The notes under the pieces were generated by a model. The model did no database searches and was not told where the DNA came from. It saw only the letters and a list, made by a program, of their open reading frames with translations. Positions 54,059 to 61,284 of a stretch of DNA of 64,000 nucleotides are shown one piece after another (within the stretch, counting starts at the first letter, position 1; every line of letters begins with the position of its first letter). The stretch is from Microbacterium terrisoli (GTDB lineage Bacteria > Actinomycetota > Actinomycetes > Actinomycetales > Microbacteriaceae). The translations under genes and the position numbers were made by a program. Location: contig NZ_CP133019.1 in NCBI RefSeq assembly GCF_030866805.1, positions 1,984,001 to 2,048,000 of the forward strand. The letters are read 5' to 3'.

Positions 54059-54083
54059 ACTTACCGATGCTAGCAGAAACGAA

Positions 54084-54263
54084 TCACATGCGTGTAGTTC
54101 TGTCTCGCGTGTCACACAGTCGGTTCAACCAATGCACGATCTCGCGTGCTCGCATCGCTTTCCAGATGAGGACTTTGATGCGTATCCACGCCCACCCGCC
54201 CGTCTCCTGCACGTCATCCACGAGGTCTCCGTGCCAGCCGATCACCCAGCGCGTCTTACTCAT
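54084..54263 (-). CDS. 59-residue Trp-rich basic protein
   Basis: Reads MSKTRWVIGWHGDLVDDV then WAWIRIKVLIWKAMRAREI. Five to six Trp and a net positive charge. The ATG overlaps the upstream stop (ATGA). Last gene of the early operon. Function unknown; may be membrane-associated. Confidence 0.65.
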   Translation of the reverse strand: MSKTRWVIGWHGDLVDDVQETGGWAWIRIKVLIWKAMRAREIVHWLNRLCDTRDRTTRM

Positions 54264-54895
54264 AGTTTTGATCCTCCCATCATGGTCTCAGTCTTGGCGA
54301 TCTGTTCGGCGAGGAACTTGAACTGTGCCGGGGTCCACACGACCCCGCACGCCGCGCACCTCGCATCCAACGTCTCCCCCGTGTCCCTATCACGTCGGAA
54401 CCCCAACGCGGACGACCGGACGTTCTCACCGTCCACCCACCGGTACACGTACCGTTCACCGCAGGACACGCACGGTGATTGGATTTCGGCCATGCGCGGC
54501 GGGTCGAAGTAGTCGCGGATGCGTTGCTCCCAACCCTTCACGGCGTCCTTTGCGTACATGTCCCGACCGTTCACGGTGACGATCGTGTCGTCGTCGATCT
54601 TCGCCGCCCACCGTGCAAGCATCTGCTCGAGTCGTTCCGGCCCTGGCACGAGCTCGAACTGTTCCGCCCAGCACACGGTGATCTCCGTGTCGATGTCGGT
54701 GTACAGGTCCAATGCTGCGGCCTGCAGTGGCAGTTTCGACCTGTGCCCGCGCCCGGAGTTGTCGGCGACACCGGACCCGAAGATCGCTTCCCTGAGCTGG
54801 GAAATGAGAGACGGTTCCGAGTGGACCTCGAAACCGTCGATTGTGTGTATCCCCCGTTTATGTGTGCGGGTGAGGACTTCAACATCGGTACTCAT
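54260..54895 (-). CDS. 211-residue protein with C-terminal zinc ribbon
   Basis: The C-terminal half has CVSCGERYVYRW and CAACGVVWTPAQF, a four-Cys ribbon. The N-terminal half is helical (LISQLREAIFG, LERLEQ-like segments). Similar proteins are widespread in actinophages without known role. Overlaps both neighbours. Confidence 0.75.
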   Translation of the reverse strand: MSTDVEVLTRTHKRGIHTIDGFEVHSEPSLISQLREAIFGSGVADNSGRGHRSKLPLQAAALDLYTDIDTEITVCWAEQFELVPGPERLEQMLARWAAKIDDDTIVTVNGRDMYAKDAVKGWEQRIRDYFDPPRMAEIQSPCVSCGERYVYRWVDGENVRSSALGFRRDRDTGETLDARCAACGVVWTPAQFKFLAEQIAKTETMMGGSKL

Positions 54896-55098
54896 GGTTT
54901 CTCCCTCAGTGCCCGTTTGAGCGGCTTACTTACACGGGTGTAGTTCGTTGTACCTGGTCGAGGTTCTGACGCGTCCGCGGAGCGCACAGCGCCGTACAGG
55001 ACGGATTGTGAGGTTGACGCACGGTTACAACCGCAGTTCCCCGTGCAGTCAGCCACATGTCCGCAGTCCTCACACCGGTCGTCCATTGCGGCGGTCAT
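54892..55098 (-). CDS. 68-residue Cys-rich protein
   Basis: Starts MTAAMDDRCEDCGHVADC at ATG 55098. Six cysteines in the first 30 residues (CEDC, C, CGC), then a basic tail. Likely zinc-binding. Function unknown. Confidence 0.62.
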   Translation of the reverse strand: MTAAMDDRCEDCGHVADCTGNCGCNRASTSQSVLYGAVRSADASEPRPGTTNYTRVSKPLKRALREKP

Positions 55099-55235
55099 TC
55101 GTTCCCCTCTGGGTGCGTCGCCGCATAGTGGGCGTCGATATCCCCGAGCAAGACCCCGCACGCCACGCACGCGAGCAGACGCACTTCCGGTGAACCGGTT
55201 ACGACTGCCATAACTCGCTCGTCGTCAAAATCCAT
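55095..55235 (-). CDS. 46-residue C2H2-type zinc finger peptide
   Basis: MDFDDERVM then CVACG, nine residues on a His and five further another His (C-x2-C-x9-H-x4-H), a single classical finger. GAGGGGAAG precedes the ATG. Such one-finger phage proteins can be small regulators. Confidence 0.65.
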   Translation of the reverse strand: MDFDDERVMAVVTGSPEVRLLACVACGVLLGDIDAHYAATHPEGNE

Positions 55236-55579
55236 CACTTCTTCCCCTCTCGTGTGGCTCGGGCAGCCTCCAGAGCGGCGCGGGCGGTGTCCGTGTAGAA
55301 CCCACGGTTCGACGCCCACGACGTGTCAATTTCGGCGTCGTCGGCACGCCACAGCGTCCGCGCCGCCGTTTCGACCTCGGCGTCCGTCACCGGAGGCTCC
55401 GGGCGGGTGGCGAGCACGGTCGGGACCAGCCACTCGGCAAGCATCTCCACGTCGATCGGACCGTCCAGCTTGGTCTCGTACTCTCCGCTGTCTGCGATCT
55501 CGTAGTTTCGAGCCCTCGGATGCTCGCCCAGCCGGTCCGCCAGCGCCTCGAAGATCGCCTGCTCGATGTGGGTGGTCAT
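55235..55579 (-). CDS. hypothetical protein
   Basis: 114 residues, acidic, helical (MTTHIEQAIFEALADRLG; DAEVETAARTLWRADD). Overlaps neighbours by 1 base (TGATG type). Function unknown. Confidence 0.68.
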   Translation of the reverse strand: MTTHIEQAIFEALADRLGEHPRARNYEIADSGEYETKLDGPIDVEMLAEWLVPTVLATRPEPPVTDAEVETAARTLWRADDAEIDTSWASNRGFYTDTARAALEAARATREGKK

Positions 55580-56181
55580 CAGTCGCCCTCCTTGTCGTCG
55601 TAGATGATTCCTCGGATCACGGCCAGGATCACCGAGGATCGCTCGTCGTCGTCCAGTACCCCAGCGATCCGGGCGAGTTTCGCCTCGGCGGCGTCTGCGC
55701 GCTTCGAGTATTCATAGGCGCGGTCCTCCCACCGCTTGCTTTCGTCCCGGTAGTAATCCCGGTCGGCACCATGGATCGGACAGTCGACGTTCGGTCCGTC
55801 GCTGACGATGGACGCTGGGCTACAGGTGCACTTCGGCGGTTCCGGGTGCTCGGTGGGAGTGCGGTCATCCTCAGCGCTCCCGCGCGGCGTGGACAGCCCG
55901 TCATGGAACCCCTCGGTGTACCCGGCTTCGTAGTCGTCAGAGCGCTCGGCGGGGGCGTGGCCAGCGACCCCGGTGATGATATGCGGGGACATGATCCGGG
56001 GAGGGGCGCCATGCTCCAGCGCCTCGCGATCGTCTTGGTCGGTGGGGGCGGATGACTGCTCGAAGACGGCAAACACCGCCTCGGCAACCGCCTCCCACGC
56101 ATCCTTTCCCCACGGGACGCGCCGATACGCATCAAACGCGACTCGCTGGGCTTCCTCGATCATCTGCTCACGGTCAAGCAT
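55579..56181 (-). CDS. hypothetical protein with Cys cluster and coiled coil
   Basis: 200 residues. Middle: KCTCSP and DCPIHG (possible zinc site). C-terminal third: helical RWEDRAYEYSKRADAAEAKL. Paralog-like to the next two genes in its heptad-rich part. Function unknown. Confidence 0.68.
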   Translation of the reverse strand: MLDREQMIEEAQRVAFDAYRRVPWGKDAWEAVAEAVFAVFEQSSAPTDQDDREALEHGAPPRIMSPHIITGVAGHAPAERSDDYEAGYTEGFHDGLSTPRGSAEDDRTPTEHPEPPKCTCSPASIVSDGPNVDCPIHGADRDYYRDESKRWEDRAYEYSKRADAAEAKLARIAGVLDDDERSSVILAVIRGIIYDDKEGD

Positions 56182-56467
56182 CGGGGTTCTCCATCCCGAA
56201 GCACGGAGCCTGCCCGATCAGCTCGACGATCTCCCAGTCGGCCATGTCCGCCGCGGCATCGATGCTCTGCTGGTTGATCGCGACGCGCAGGAACTCCAGC
56301 ACGGCAGCTTCGGCATCGACGGCGACCTGAGTTGCCTCGCGGTCGTCGAACTCGCGGTCACCGACCATCAACGTCGATGCACGCCCGACGATCTCGTGCA
56401 TCAGCGCGTCGAACGTGAACCCATTGAGCGCGGCATCCCGCGCCCGGTCCTTCCAGGTGTTGCTCAT
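56174..56467 (-). CDS. hypothetical protein
   Basis: 97 residues, acidic and helical (MSNTWKDRARDAALNGFTFD). Overlaps the downstream gene by 8 bases. Function unknown. Confidence 0.65.
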   Translation of the reverse strand: MSNTWKDRARDAALNGFTFDALMHEIVGRASTLMVGDREFDDREATQVAVDAEAAVLEFLRVAINQQSIDAAADMADWEIVELIGQAPCFGMENPDA

Positions 56468-56925
56468 TTCTGGTATTCCTCCTTGCTCGGGGTGGACAGT
56501 GCTTCCCTGATCCGGTCGGCTACAACCTGCGACCCGACTGCGACGTAATACGACGGAGCGGGCTGCGACGTGTCACCGGGGACGACCGCGTAATGGGCTG
56601 CAATGGCCAGCGCTTCGTCGATGCGGGCTTGCAGGACGTAACGCTCGGCCTCGGCGGCGTCGGCTCGGGCAATCAAGTCATCAGCGTCCGTCTTCTCCCA
56701 GAGCGTTCTCAGACGCACGCTCTCGGCCTCGGCGGCTTCGGCGCGGGCCAGCACCTCTCGGAAGTAGTCAGCCTCCTGGATTCGCGGATGTGCTCTGAGC
56801 TTCATCTGTGCTTTGGCCAGGGCGTCGAGCACGGTGCGGATGTCGTCTTCGGACTGGCCGAATCCGAACTGGCCAGCAGGTATCGCGTTCCACAGTCGCT
56901 TCACGGCTTCGTCAAGCTCGGTCAT
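56464..56925 (-). CDS. coiled-coil hypothetical protein
   Basis: 153 residues from ATG 56925 (MTELDEAVKRLWN), which overlaps the upstream stop. Heptads with repeated ADAAEAE-type units. Function unknown. Confidence 0.68.
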   Translation of the reverse strand: MTELDEAVKRLWNAIPAGQFGFGQSEDDIRTVLDALAKAQMKLRAHPRIQEADYFREVLARAEAAEAESVRLRTLWEKTDADDLIARADAAEAERYVLQARIDEALAIAAHYAVVPGDTSQPAPSYYVAVGSQVVADRIREALSTPSKEEYQK

Positions 56926-57320
56926 GACTGCTCCCATCTCGCACGGGCTCGCACCCGCGCGGCGTCGGTGATCTTGATCCGTTTACCGGCGTTCGCGCCG
57001 AGACCCCACTCATACGTGTGCTCCCAGTACGGACGGCCGCAGTCGTCACAGTGGGTGAACGGTTGTCCGACCCACGCGAACGTCTCGCACGCAGGCTTCT
57101 CCTCGACGGAGGAGTCCACGTCAATGCCGGCTTCGGTGAGCATCTGCTCCGTCTCGAAGTGGTGCAGCTCACGCTGGTGCATCTCAGCCAGCACCCGCTT
57201 GTGCTCGGCGAGGAGGTCTCGAACGGTCAGGGCAAGGTCCGCCTCATTCGGTTGCCACCTCGACTCGGGATCATCGAACGCGGCGAGCACCGCCTCGGCT
57301 TGCTCGATTGCTTCACTCAT
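56922..57320 (-). CDS. hypothetical protein with CxxC knuckle
   Basis: 132 residues from ATG 57320 (MSEAIEQAEAVLAAF). A helical start is followed by THCDDCGRPYWEHTYEWG. The same small-domain pattern occurs in many actinophage early proteins. Function unknown. Confidence 0.68.
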   Translation of the reverse strand: MSEAIEQAEAVLAAFDDPESRWQPNEADLALTVRDLLAEHKRVLAEMHQRELHHFETEQMLTEAGIDVDSSVEEKPACETFAWVGQPFTHCDDCGRPYWEHTYEWGLGANAGKRIKITDAARVRARARWEQS

Positions 57321-57654
57321 CGGTCTTGCTCCCTTCGGTGTCGGGTACGGGCTCCCACTCGGTGGCGGGGTGGCGGCGCTCGATCTCGACATCGGGATCT
57401 CGGAAGTCCTCACGCAGTTCTTCGAGCGATGCATACATCATCCAGTCGCCGACCGTCCGGTACTCCCAGTCGTCCTGGCGGGCGGACGCGAGCACGGTCA
57501 GCACGTGCCGCGCAACCTCGCGCCAAGACTCGACGGCCGGGATGTTGTCGACAACCAGGTCTTCCCAGCGGTCTACATCCTCAGGTGCGTGCTTCAGGAA
57601 TGCGCCCTCGTATGCGGCCTTCGCGGCGGCTTCGATCAGTTCTTCGTCGGTCAC
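57313..57654 (-). CDS. hypothetical protein
   Basis: 113 residues from GTG 57654 (VTDEELIEAAAKAAYEG) with GGAGG upstream; overlaps the previous stop by 4 bases. Acidic, helical. Function unknown. Confidence 0.66.
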   Translation of the reverse strand: MTDEELIEAAAKAAYEGAFLKHAPEDVDRWEDLVVDNIPAVESWREVARHVLTVLASARQDDWEYRTVGDWMMYASLEELREDFRDPDVEIERRHPATEWEPVPDTEGSKTDE

Positions 57655-58061
57655 AGTCCCGCCTCCTTCCGAATCTGGGCGGCGCGGCCGCGGAACCAGT
57701 TGCGGATGATCTTCGAGAAGTAGACGCGCTCCTGTTCGGGCTGCGCCGCGTACTCGTCCGCCACCCGCTCGAGCAGCTCGGCGTCGTGAGCGGCGAGCCA
57801 GCGGTCGAAAGCACGGCGCGCGTAACGCTCCCACTGCGGGTATCCGATCGGGTCGTGGTGTTCCGCTTCGGGGTCGATCGCGTAGCCGTCGCGCACCTGC
57901 TCAGTCGTCGGCGTCCACTCCTCGATCATTTCGGTCCTTTCGATGGTGTGCTCCCATGTGCACACGCACGGCATGTCCAGGTCAGGGTCACGTGTCACGA
58001 TCAGTTCCCCGGCACCGTGGCAGTACGGGCAGTCAGGGTCAGAACGGCGTCGAGTCGGCAT
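57651..58061 (-). CDS. hypothetical protein with DnaJ-like Cys motif
   Basis: 136 residues from ATG 58061. Residues 10-40 carry CPYCHGAG and CVC, a zinc pattern like that of DnaJ or of treble-clef knuckles. The rest is helical (RYARRAFDRWLAAHD). It overlaps the ssb gene end by 23 bases, so may be co-translated. Confidence 0.68.
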   Translation of the reverse strand: MPTRRRSDPDCPYCHGAGELIVTRDPDLDMPCVCTWEHTIERTEMIEEWTPTTEQVRDGYAIDPEAEHHDPIGYPQWERYARRAFDRWLAAHDAELLERVADEYAAQPEQERVYFSKIIRNWFRGRAAQIRKEAGL

Positions 58062-58449
58062 CGTTGAATCCCGTCTCTGCTGGCACCGACCATGCGCCGG
58101 CTTGTGTTTCCTGACGGCGCTCCGTGCGTGACGCCTCAACCTGCGCGAACCGTGCATCGGGGCCGAACCCATCAGCCGTGACCTCCCACGACTGACGTTT
58201 CTCGCCCTCACGTGTCTCGTAGTCGCGTTGCTCGAGCCGGCCGGTGACGATCACCCGTGTCCCCTTCGGGAGCTTCGACGCGTTCTCCGCCAACGACCCC
58301 CACAAGGTCACCCGGTGGAAGAACGTCCGCTCATCGTCGCCACGTTTTATGTTCTCCGCGACGGTCACACTCCCCACCGCTTTACCTGACTTCGTGAATC
58401 TGATGTCGATGTCCGACGTCGTGTTGCCGATGATCGTGGTGTAGCTCAT
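58039..58449 (-). CDS. ssb: phage single-stranded DNA-binding protein
   Basis: 136 residues: OB-fold (YTTIIGNTTSDIDIRFTKSGKAV-type start, TFFHRVTLWGSLAENASKLPKGTRVIVTGRL) and the acidic tip DADSTPF that recruits replication proteins. Coats ssDNA in phage replication and recombination. Co-translated with the gene before it. Confidence 0.94.
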   Translation of the reverse strand: MSYTTIIGNTTSDIDIRFTKSGKAVGSVTVAENIKRGDDERTFFHRVTLWGSLAENASKLPKGTRVIVTGRLEQRDYETREGEKRQSWEVTADGFGPDARFAQVEASRTERRQETQAGAWSVPAETGFNDADSTPF

Positions 58450-58757
58450 GCTGCTGCTTTCTGTTCGTGCGTCATCATCAGACGCAGTTCCTCGGTCTTC
58501 TGGTCGTAGCGTCGTTTCCCGGCCTCCCACGACGGGACCTCGAACCGTTGGTATCGGAGCCGGTTCATCCGCCGCCGGTCCGACTGCAGGCGTTCGATGA
58601 ACGCCGCGAACTCGAGGTCGGCGAGGGATGCGTTCTTCACCCCACGGACACGGGCGAGGATGATTTCGAGGGCTTGACTGTTCGTGACCTGTTCTTCACG
58701 GGCAACACGGCGGATCATCGCTACGGACGCGTCACTGATCTCGACGTTTGCTCTCAT
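58446..58757 (-). CDS. hypothetical DNA-binding-like protein
   Basis: 103 residues from ATG 58757 (MRANVEISDASVAMIRRV). The first 45 residues resemble a ribbon-helix-helix or short HTH; the rest is basic (RLQSDRRRMNRLRYQRF). Lies between ssb and the putative origin, so may bind it. Function unknown. Confidence 0.62.
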   Translation of the reverse strand: MRANVEISDASVAMIRRVAREEQVTNSQALEIILARVRGVKNASLADLEFAAFIERLQSDRRRMNRLRYQRFEVPSWEAGKRRYDQKTEELRLMMTHEQKAAA

Positions 58758-58778
58758 CGAAACCCTCTCAATGGAAAA

Positions 58779-58950
58779 GGTCACGACCTCGGGAGACCCG
58801 AGACAGTGACCTGTGGATAACTCGTCACGCTGACGAGCGAGAATCTTTAGATTCGTAGCTGTAGTAGTAGATGTAGACGTAGTAGTAGTAGCGCCGCCCG
58901 TAGCCTTGCCCAAACTTTCGCCTAAACGTTGGCCGTAGCGTCGGTCGTAG
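58779..58950. other. candidate phage replication origin
   Basis: In 170 bases: a cruciform (GGTCAC/GTGACC at 58779-58784 and 58806-58811 enclosing CTCGGG/CCCGAG), a perfect DnaA box TGTGGATAA at 58812-58820, palindromes at 58821-58837 and 58841-58854 (the only AT-rich piece), and 12 GTAG units between 58855 and 58950, four and three of them in overlapping tandem. The last two repeats lie in the end of the replication initiator gene. Confidence 0.6.
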
Positions 58951-59479
58951 CCTCCAAATTATGGATGGGCAAGAACCCCGGGAAGTCCCACTCAAGATCC
59001 GTTCTTGTCTCTCGCACAGACACCGCCGGTTGCTTCAATAACGTCATCACTTGCGGCTTCTCCCATGCGAGAAGATCCGGGTTCTCACGCTTGAACCGTT
59101 GCAGTTCATGCACAACAACGGCACGGATCTTGTTCGACGCGATCGCCCCATACGCCTTCGCCGCAGACACCGCGAGTCGCGGTTGCTTCATCAGACCGTC
59201 ATGCCTCAGGAACGACCTGACCAACACCTCATCCGTGGACTGGTCGAACACGCAGAACCACTTGTCGGACAGTTCCTGCGCCGCGACCATCACGTCGCCG
59301 CTGGTCATCTCTCGAGACATCGCAGCGAGCCTGCCCGGGTGGAACTCCACACACCCGCAGTAGTCGAGCTTCGGGTGTGACGTGAGCTTGAAGTACAGGG
59401 ACTGTGCCGGTGCCGTCAGGTCGCGGAAGTCCGCGTCAGACCAGATATCGATGTTGATCGTCGCACGTTCACGCGCCAT
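58922..59479 (-). CDS. replication initiator / helix-turn-helix protein (phage O-like)
   Basis: 185 residues from ATG 59479 (MARERATINIDIWSDADF). The pattern (LTAPAQSLYFKLTSHPKLDYCGCVEFHPGRLAAMS) is typical of actinophage replication-initiation proteins with a winged helix. Its 3' end runs into GTAG repeats, as O-type initiators often carry their origin within or beside the gene. Confidence 0.82.
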   Translation of the reverse strand: MARERATINIDIWSDADFRDLTAPAQSLYFKLTSHPKLDYCGCVEFHPGRLAAMSREMTSGDVMVAAQELSDKWFCVFDQSTDEVLVRSFLRHDGLMKQPRLAVSAAKAYGAIASNKIRAVVVHELQRFKRENPDLLAWEKPQVMTLLKQPAVSVRETRTDLEWDFPGFLPIHNLEATTDATANV

Positions 59480-59657
59480 CGGTACCACCGACCCACAGCG
59501 GATCTGTCGTGGTCGTGGACAGCATGCAGCGCGCCCGGAACTCGCCCTCGGTGATGAACTCTGCCCACGATTCTTCGAGCCGTTGCCGATCCCAACCATC
59601 CGGGTCGAGTACCAGAACACCCAACGCCAACTCCCATTCGCTCGATGTGAGCTTCAT
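59469..59657 (-). CDS. 62-residue hypothetical protein
   Basis: Starts MKLTSSEWELALGVLVLD at ATG 59657. Overlaps the initiator gene by 11 bases. Acidic, one CML segment. Function unknown. Confidence 0.6.
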   Translation of the reverse strand: MKLTSSEWELALGVLVLDPDGWDRQRLEESWAEFITEGEFRARCMLSTTTTDPLWVGGTDGA

Positions 59658-59661
59658 GCCG

Positions 59662-59799
59662 TCAGTCCCTTCTTGATGCCCAGTGGGCGTAGCTGTACGC
59701 GGCACGCCACGACCTGAAGCTGATCCCATCGAACGAGAGCGGCGGATACGCCACCCACTCCGAGTACCGCTTGACCACGTTCCACTTACGCTGGTTCAC
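59662..59799 (-). CDS. 45-residue aromatic-rich peptide
   Basis: VNQRKWNVVKRYSEWVAYPP from a GTG with GGAGGAAAC upstream. Eleven aromatics. Overlaps the rusA gene stop by 4 bases. Function unknown. Confidence 0.58.
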   Translation of the reverse strand: MNQRKWNVVKRYSEWVAYPPLSFDGISFRSWRAAYSYAHWASRRD

Positions 59800-60194
59800 G
59801 TCGTTTCCTCCCTCACGCTCACCCACACGCCCGGCGCGTCGTCGTACCTCTTGTTCACGCACGCGGACACGATCAGCGCATCGTCACGGATCAGTCCGCC
59901 CGCGGTCATCGCGTCGAACACTGCACGCGCGAGCTTGTCGAGGTCAGGGGCGACGGTCGGGTGGACGCGCTTGATCGTCTTGGGGCGCGGCATCCGGAAG
60001 TGCAGGTGTACGAACAGCGGACAGTCGAACATCTCCCCTTGAGCGGCCTCGTGCGCCGCGGACGCTACCGAGTCACGCCACGGTGTCAGGTTCTTCGACG
60101 CGTCGGTGAGTACCGGCCGGCCCTTCACCATGAACACTCGCTTGGACCCTTGTGGTGCCGGTATCCCGTGCACTGTGAACTGGACGTGTCTCAT
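59796..60194 (-). CDS. rusA: RusA-family Holliday junction resolvase
   Basis: 132 residues with the RusA hallmarks GIPAPQGSKRVF near the start and PDLDKLARAVFDAMTAGG then LIRDDALIV, holding the catalytic Asp residues. Dimeric, cuts four-way junctions; in phages it resolves recombination or packaging intermediates. Confidence 0.93.
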   Translation of the reverse strand: MRHVQFTVHGIPAPQGSKRVFMVKGRPVLTDASKNLTPWRDSVASAAHEAAQGEMFDCPLFVHLHFRMPRPKTIKRVHPTVAPDLDKLARAVFDAMTAGGLIRDDALIVSACVNKRYDDAPGVWVSVREETT

Positions 60195-60203
60195 TTCCCG
60201 CTC

Positions 60204-60386
60204 CTACGCATGGATCCTGCAGATGTCTGTGTGCCCGCCAGCCTCGAACGACGGCACAGTCCGCCACCCGTTCTCGACACGTGCACGTTCCCGCAACTCG
60301 CCTATCGACTCGCCCTCGAACGCGACCAGACGTGCCGTGCAGTCTGGGTTGTCACACCGGATACACCGGAGCCGTTGAATGGTCAT
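60204..60386 (-). CDS. 60-residue Cys-rich protein
   Basis: MTIQRLRCIRCDNPDCTARL then a C-x2-H pair at the end (ICRIHA). GAGGGGG precedes the ATG. Zinc-binding type. Function unknown. Confidence 0.65.
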   Translation of the reverse strand: MTIQRLRCIRCDNPDCTARLVAFEGESIGELRERARVENGWRTVPSFEAGGHTDICRIHA

Positions 60387-60418
60387 TGGAACCCCCTCGG
60401 GTAGTGGTTGAAACGCCC

Positions 60419-60424
60419 TAGACT
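60419..60424 (+). promoter_or_regulatory. -10 box of a reversed small gene
   Basis: TAGACT ends 7 bases before the tandem ATGATG at 60432. Same leaderless geometry as the other + strand genes of the prophage. Confidence 0.4.
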
Positions 60425-60431
60425 GCGGCGC

Positions 60432-60623
60432 ATGATGACGAAAACGCATGACGAGACCGGCACGATCCTGTACCTGCTCCCGGTCGAAGACCGAGGCTCA
60501 GCGGACCCGTACGTCGAATGGCGCAGTCGAGACGGCAAGATCCGTGAACGTGCTACGGATGAAGAGGTTCAGCAGTGGATGAGCGATCAAGACTTCGGTG
60601 ACACGATCACCGACAAACACTGA
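60432..60623 (+). CDS. 63-residue acidic protein on the reverse strand of the early region
   Basis: MMTKTHDETGTILYLLPV then charged segments with WRSRDGKIRERATDEEV. No ribosome site, but a -10 box at leaderless distance. Its end overlaps the end of the opposing DNA methyltransferase gene by 17 bases. Candidate lysogeny-expressed gene. Function unknown. Confidence 0.55.
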   Translation: MMTKTHDETGTILYLLPVEDRGSADPYVEWRSRDGKIRERATDEEVQQWMSDQDFGDTITDKH

Positions 60624-61272
60624 GCAGTTGACGTCCGATGAACTCCGTGTACGCCGGCGGGATAGCCTCAGCGAGGTTCTTCCGGTCGGACGTCCAATCA
60701 ATACCCATCGCCGTCTGCCACTCCGCGACGGTGCCTTTGCCGCCGCCGTCGCCGTGGACTGCGAGGTACGGTCCGTCGAAGTACCGCCCATGACGCCAAC
60801 CCCGTACACGTCCGCGATGCGGGATGTGCACGGGTTGTTCAGACGGGAAACCGTGCACTTCGAAGTATCGGTGACGGATGACGTTCAGACCGAACATCTC
60901 ACCGCACAGCACGACGTCACGGCGGATCGGTGCACCTTGGACGTTCTCGATGATGAAGGGCTTGTTCAGTGCCCACAGCGCGAGCCGTGTCTCTTTGATG
61001 TAGTCGGTGTAGGTGCGGCCCTTGTTCGTGCCTTTGGTGAGCGCGCTGTGCGGCTGGCAGGGTGGCGATGCGTGTACTGCATCGAACTCGTTGCCATGTG
61101 CTCTCACGTACTCGATCGCGTCGGACTGATGGAATTCGAATGGGTAGTCGTCGATGGGTTCAATATCCACTCCGACAACTTCGAACCCCGCCCGGCTGTA
61201 CCCCATGCCTGCACCGCCCGCGCGACAATACAGGTCCAACAGTCGAGGACGCGTCTTCGGTTCAGTAGGCAT
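60607..61272 (-). CDS. DNA (cytosine-5)-methyltransferase
   Basis: 221 residues. Motif I LYCRAGGAGMGYSRAGF, catalytic motif IV ASPPCQPHS, motif VI IIENVQGAP, motif X IPPAYTEFIG. The target-recognition part is very short. It is without a partner nuclease and likely protects phage DNA from host restriction. ATG at 61272 with GGAG seven bases upstream (the frame also opens at a TTG just before). Confidence 0.9.
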   Translation of the reverse strand: MPTEPKTRPRLLDLYCRAGGAGMGYSRAGFEVVGVDIEPIDDYPFEFHQSDAIEYVRAHGNEFDAVHASPPCQPHSALTKGTNKGRTYTDYIKETRLALWALNKPFIIENVQGAPIRRDVVLCGEMFGLNVIRHRYFEVHGFPSEQPVHIPHRGRVRGWRHGRYFDGPYLAVHGDGGGKGTVAEWQTAMGIDWTSDRKNLAEAIPPAYTEFIGRQLLSVCR

Positions 61273-61284
61273 CAAGACACTCCC

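Larger units (their letters stand above)
53483..54083. other. 600-base divider between early and late genes with RNA structure
   Basis: I see no convincing gene here. It holds several stem-forming segments: a tRNA T-arm look-alike (CCGGT-TTCGATT-ACCGG on the - strand at about 53773-53789) flanked by ends that can pair as a 7-bp acceptor (53766-53772 with 53853-53859), an AGGTCCA/TGGACCT pair (53707-53713 with 53765-53771), and two GC hairpins at the right end. It is the natural place for the late promoter and an early terminator. Confidence 0.5.
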
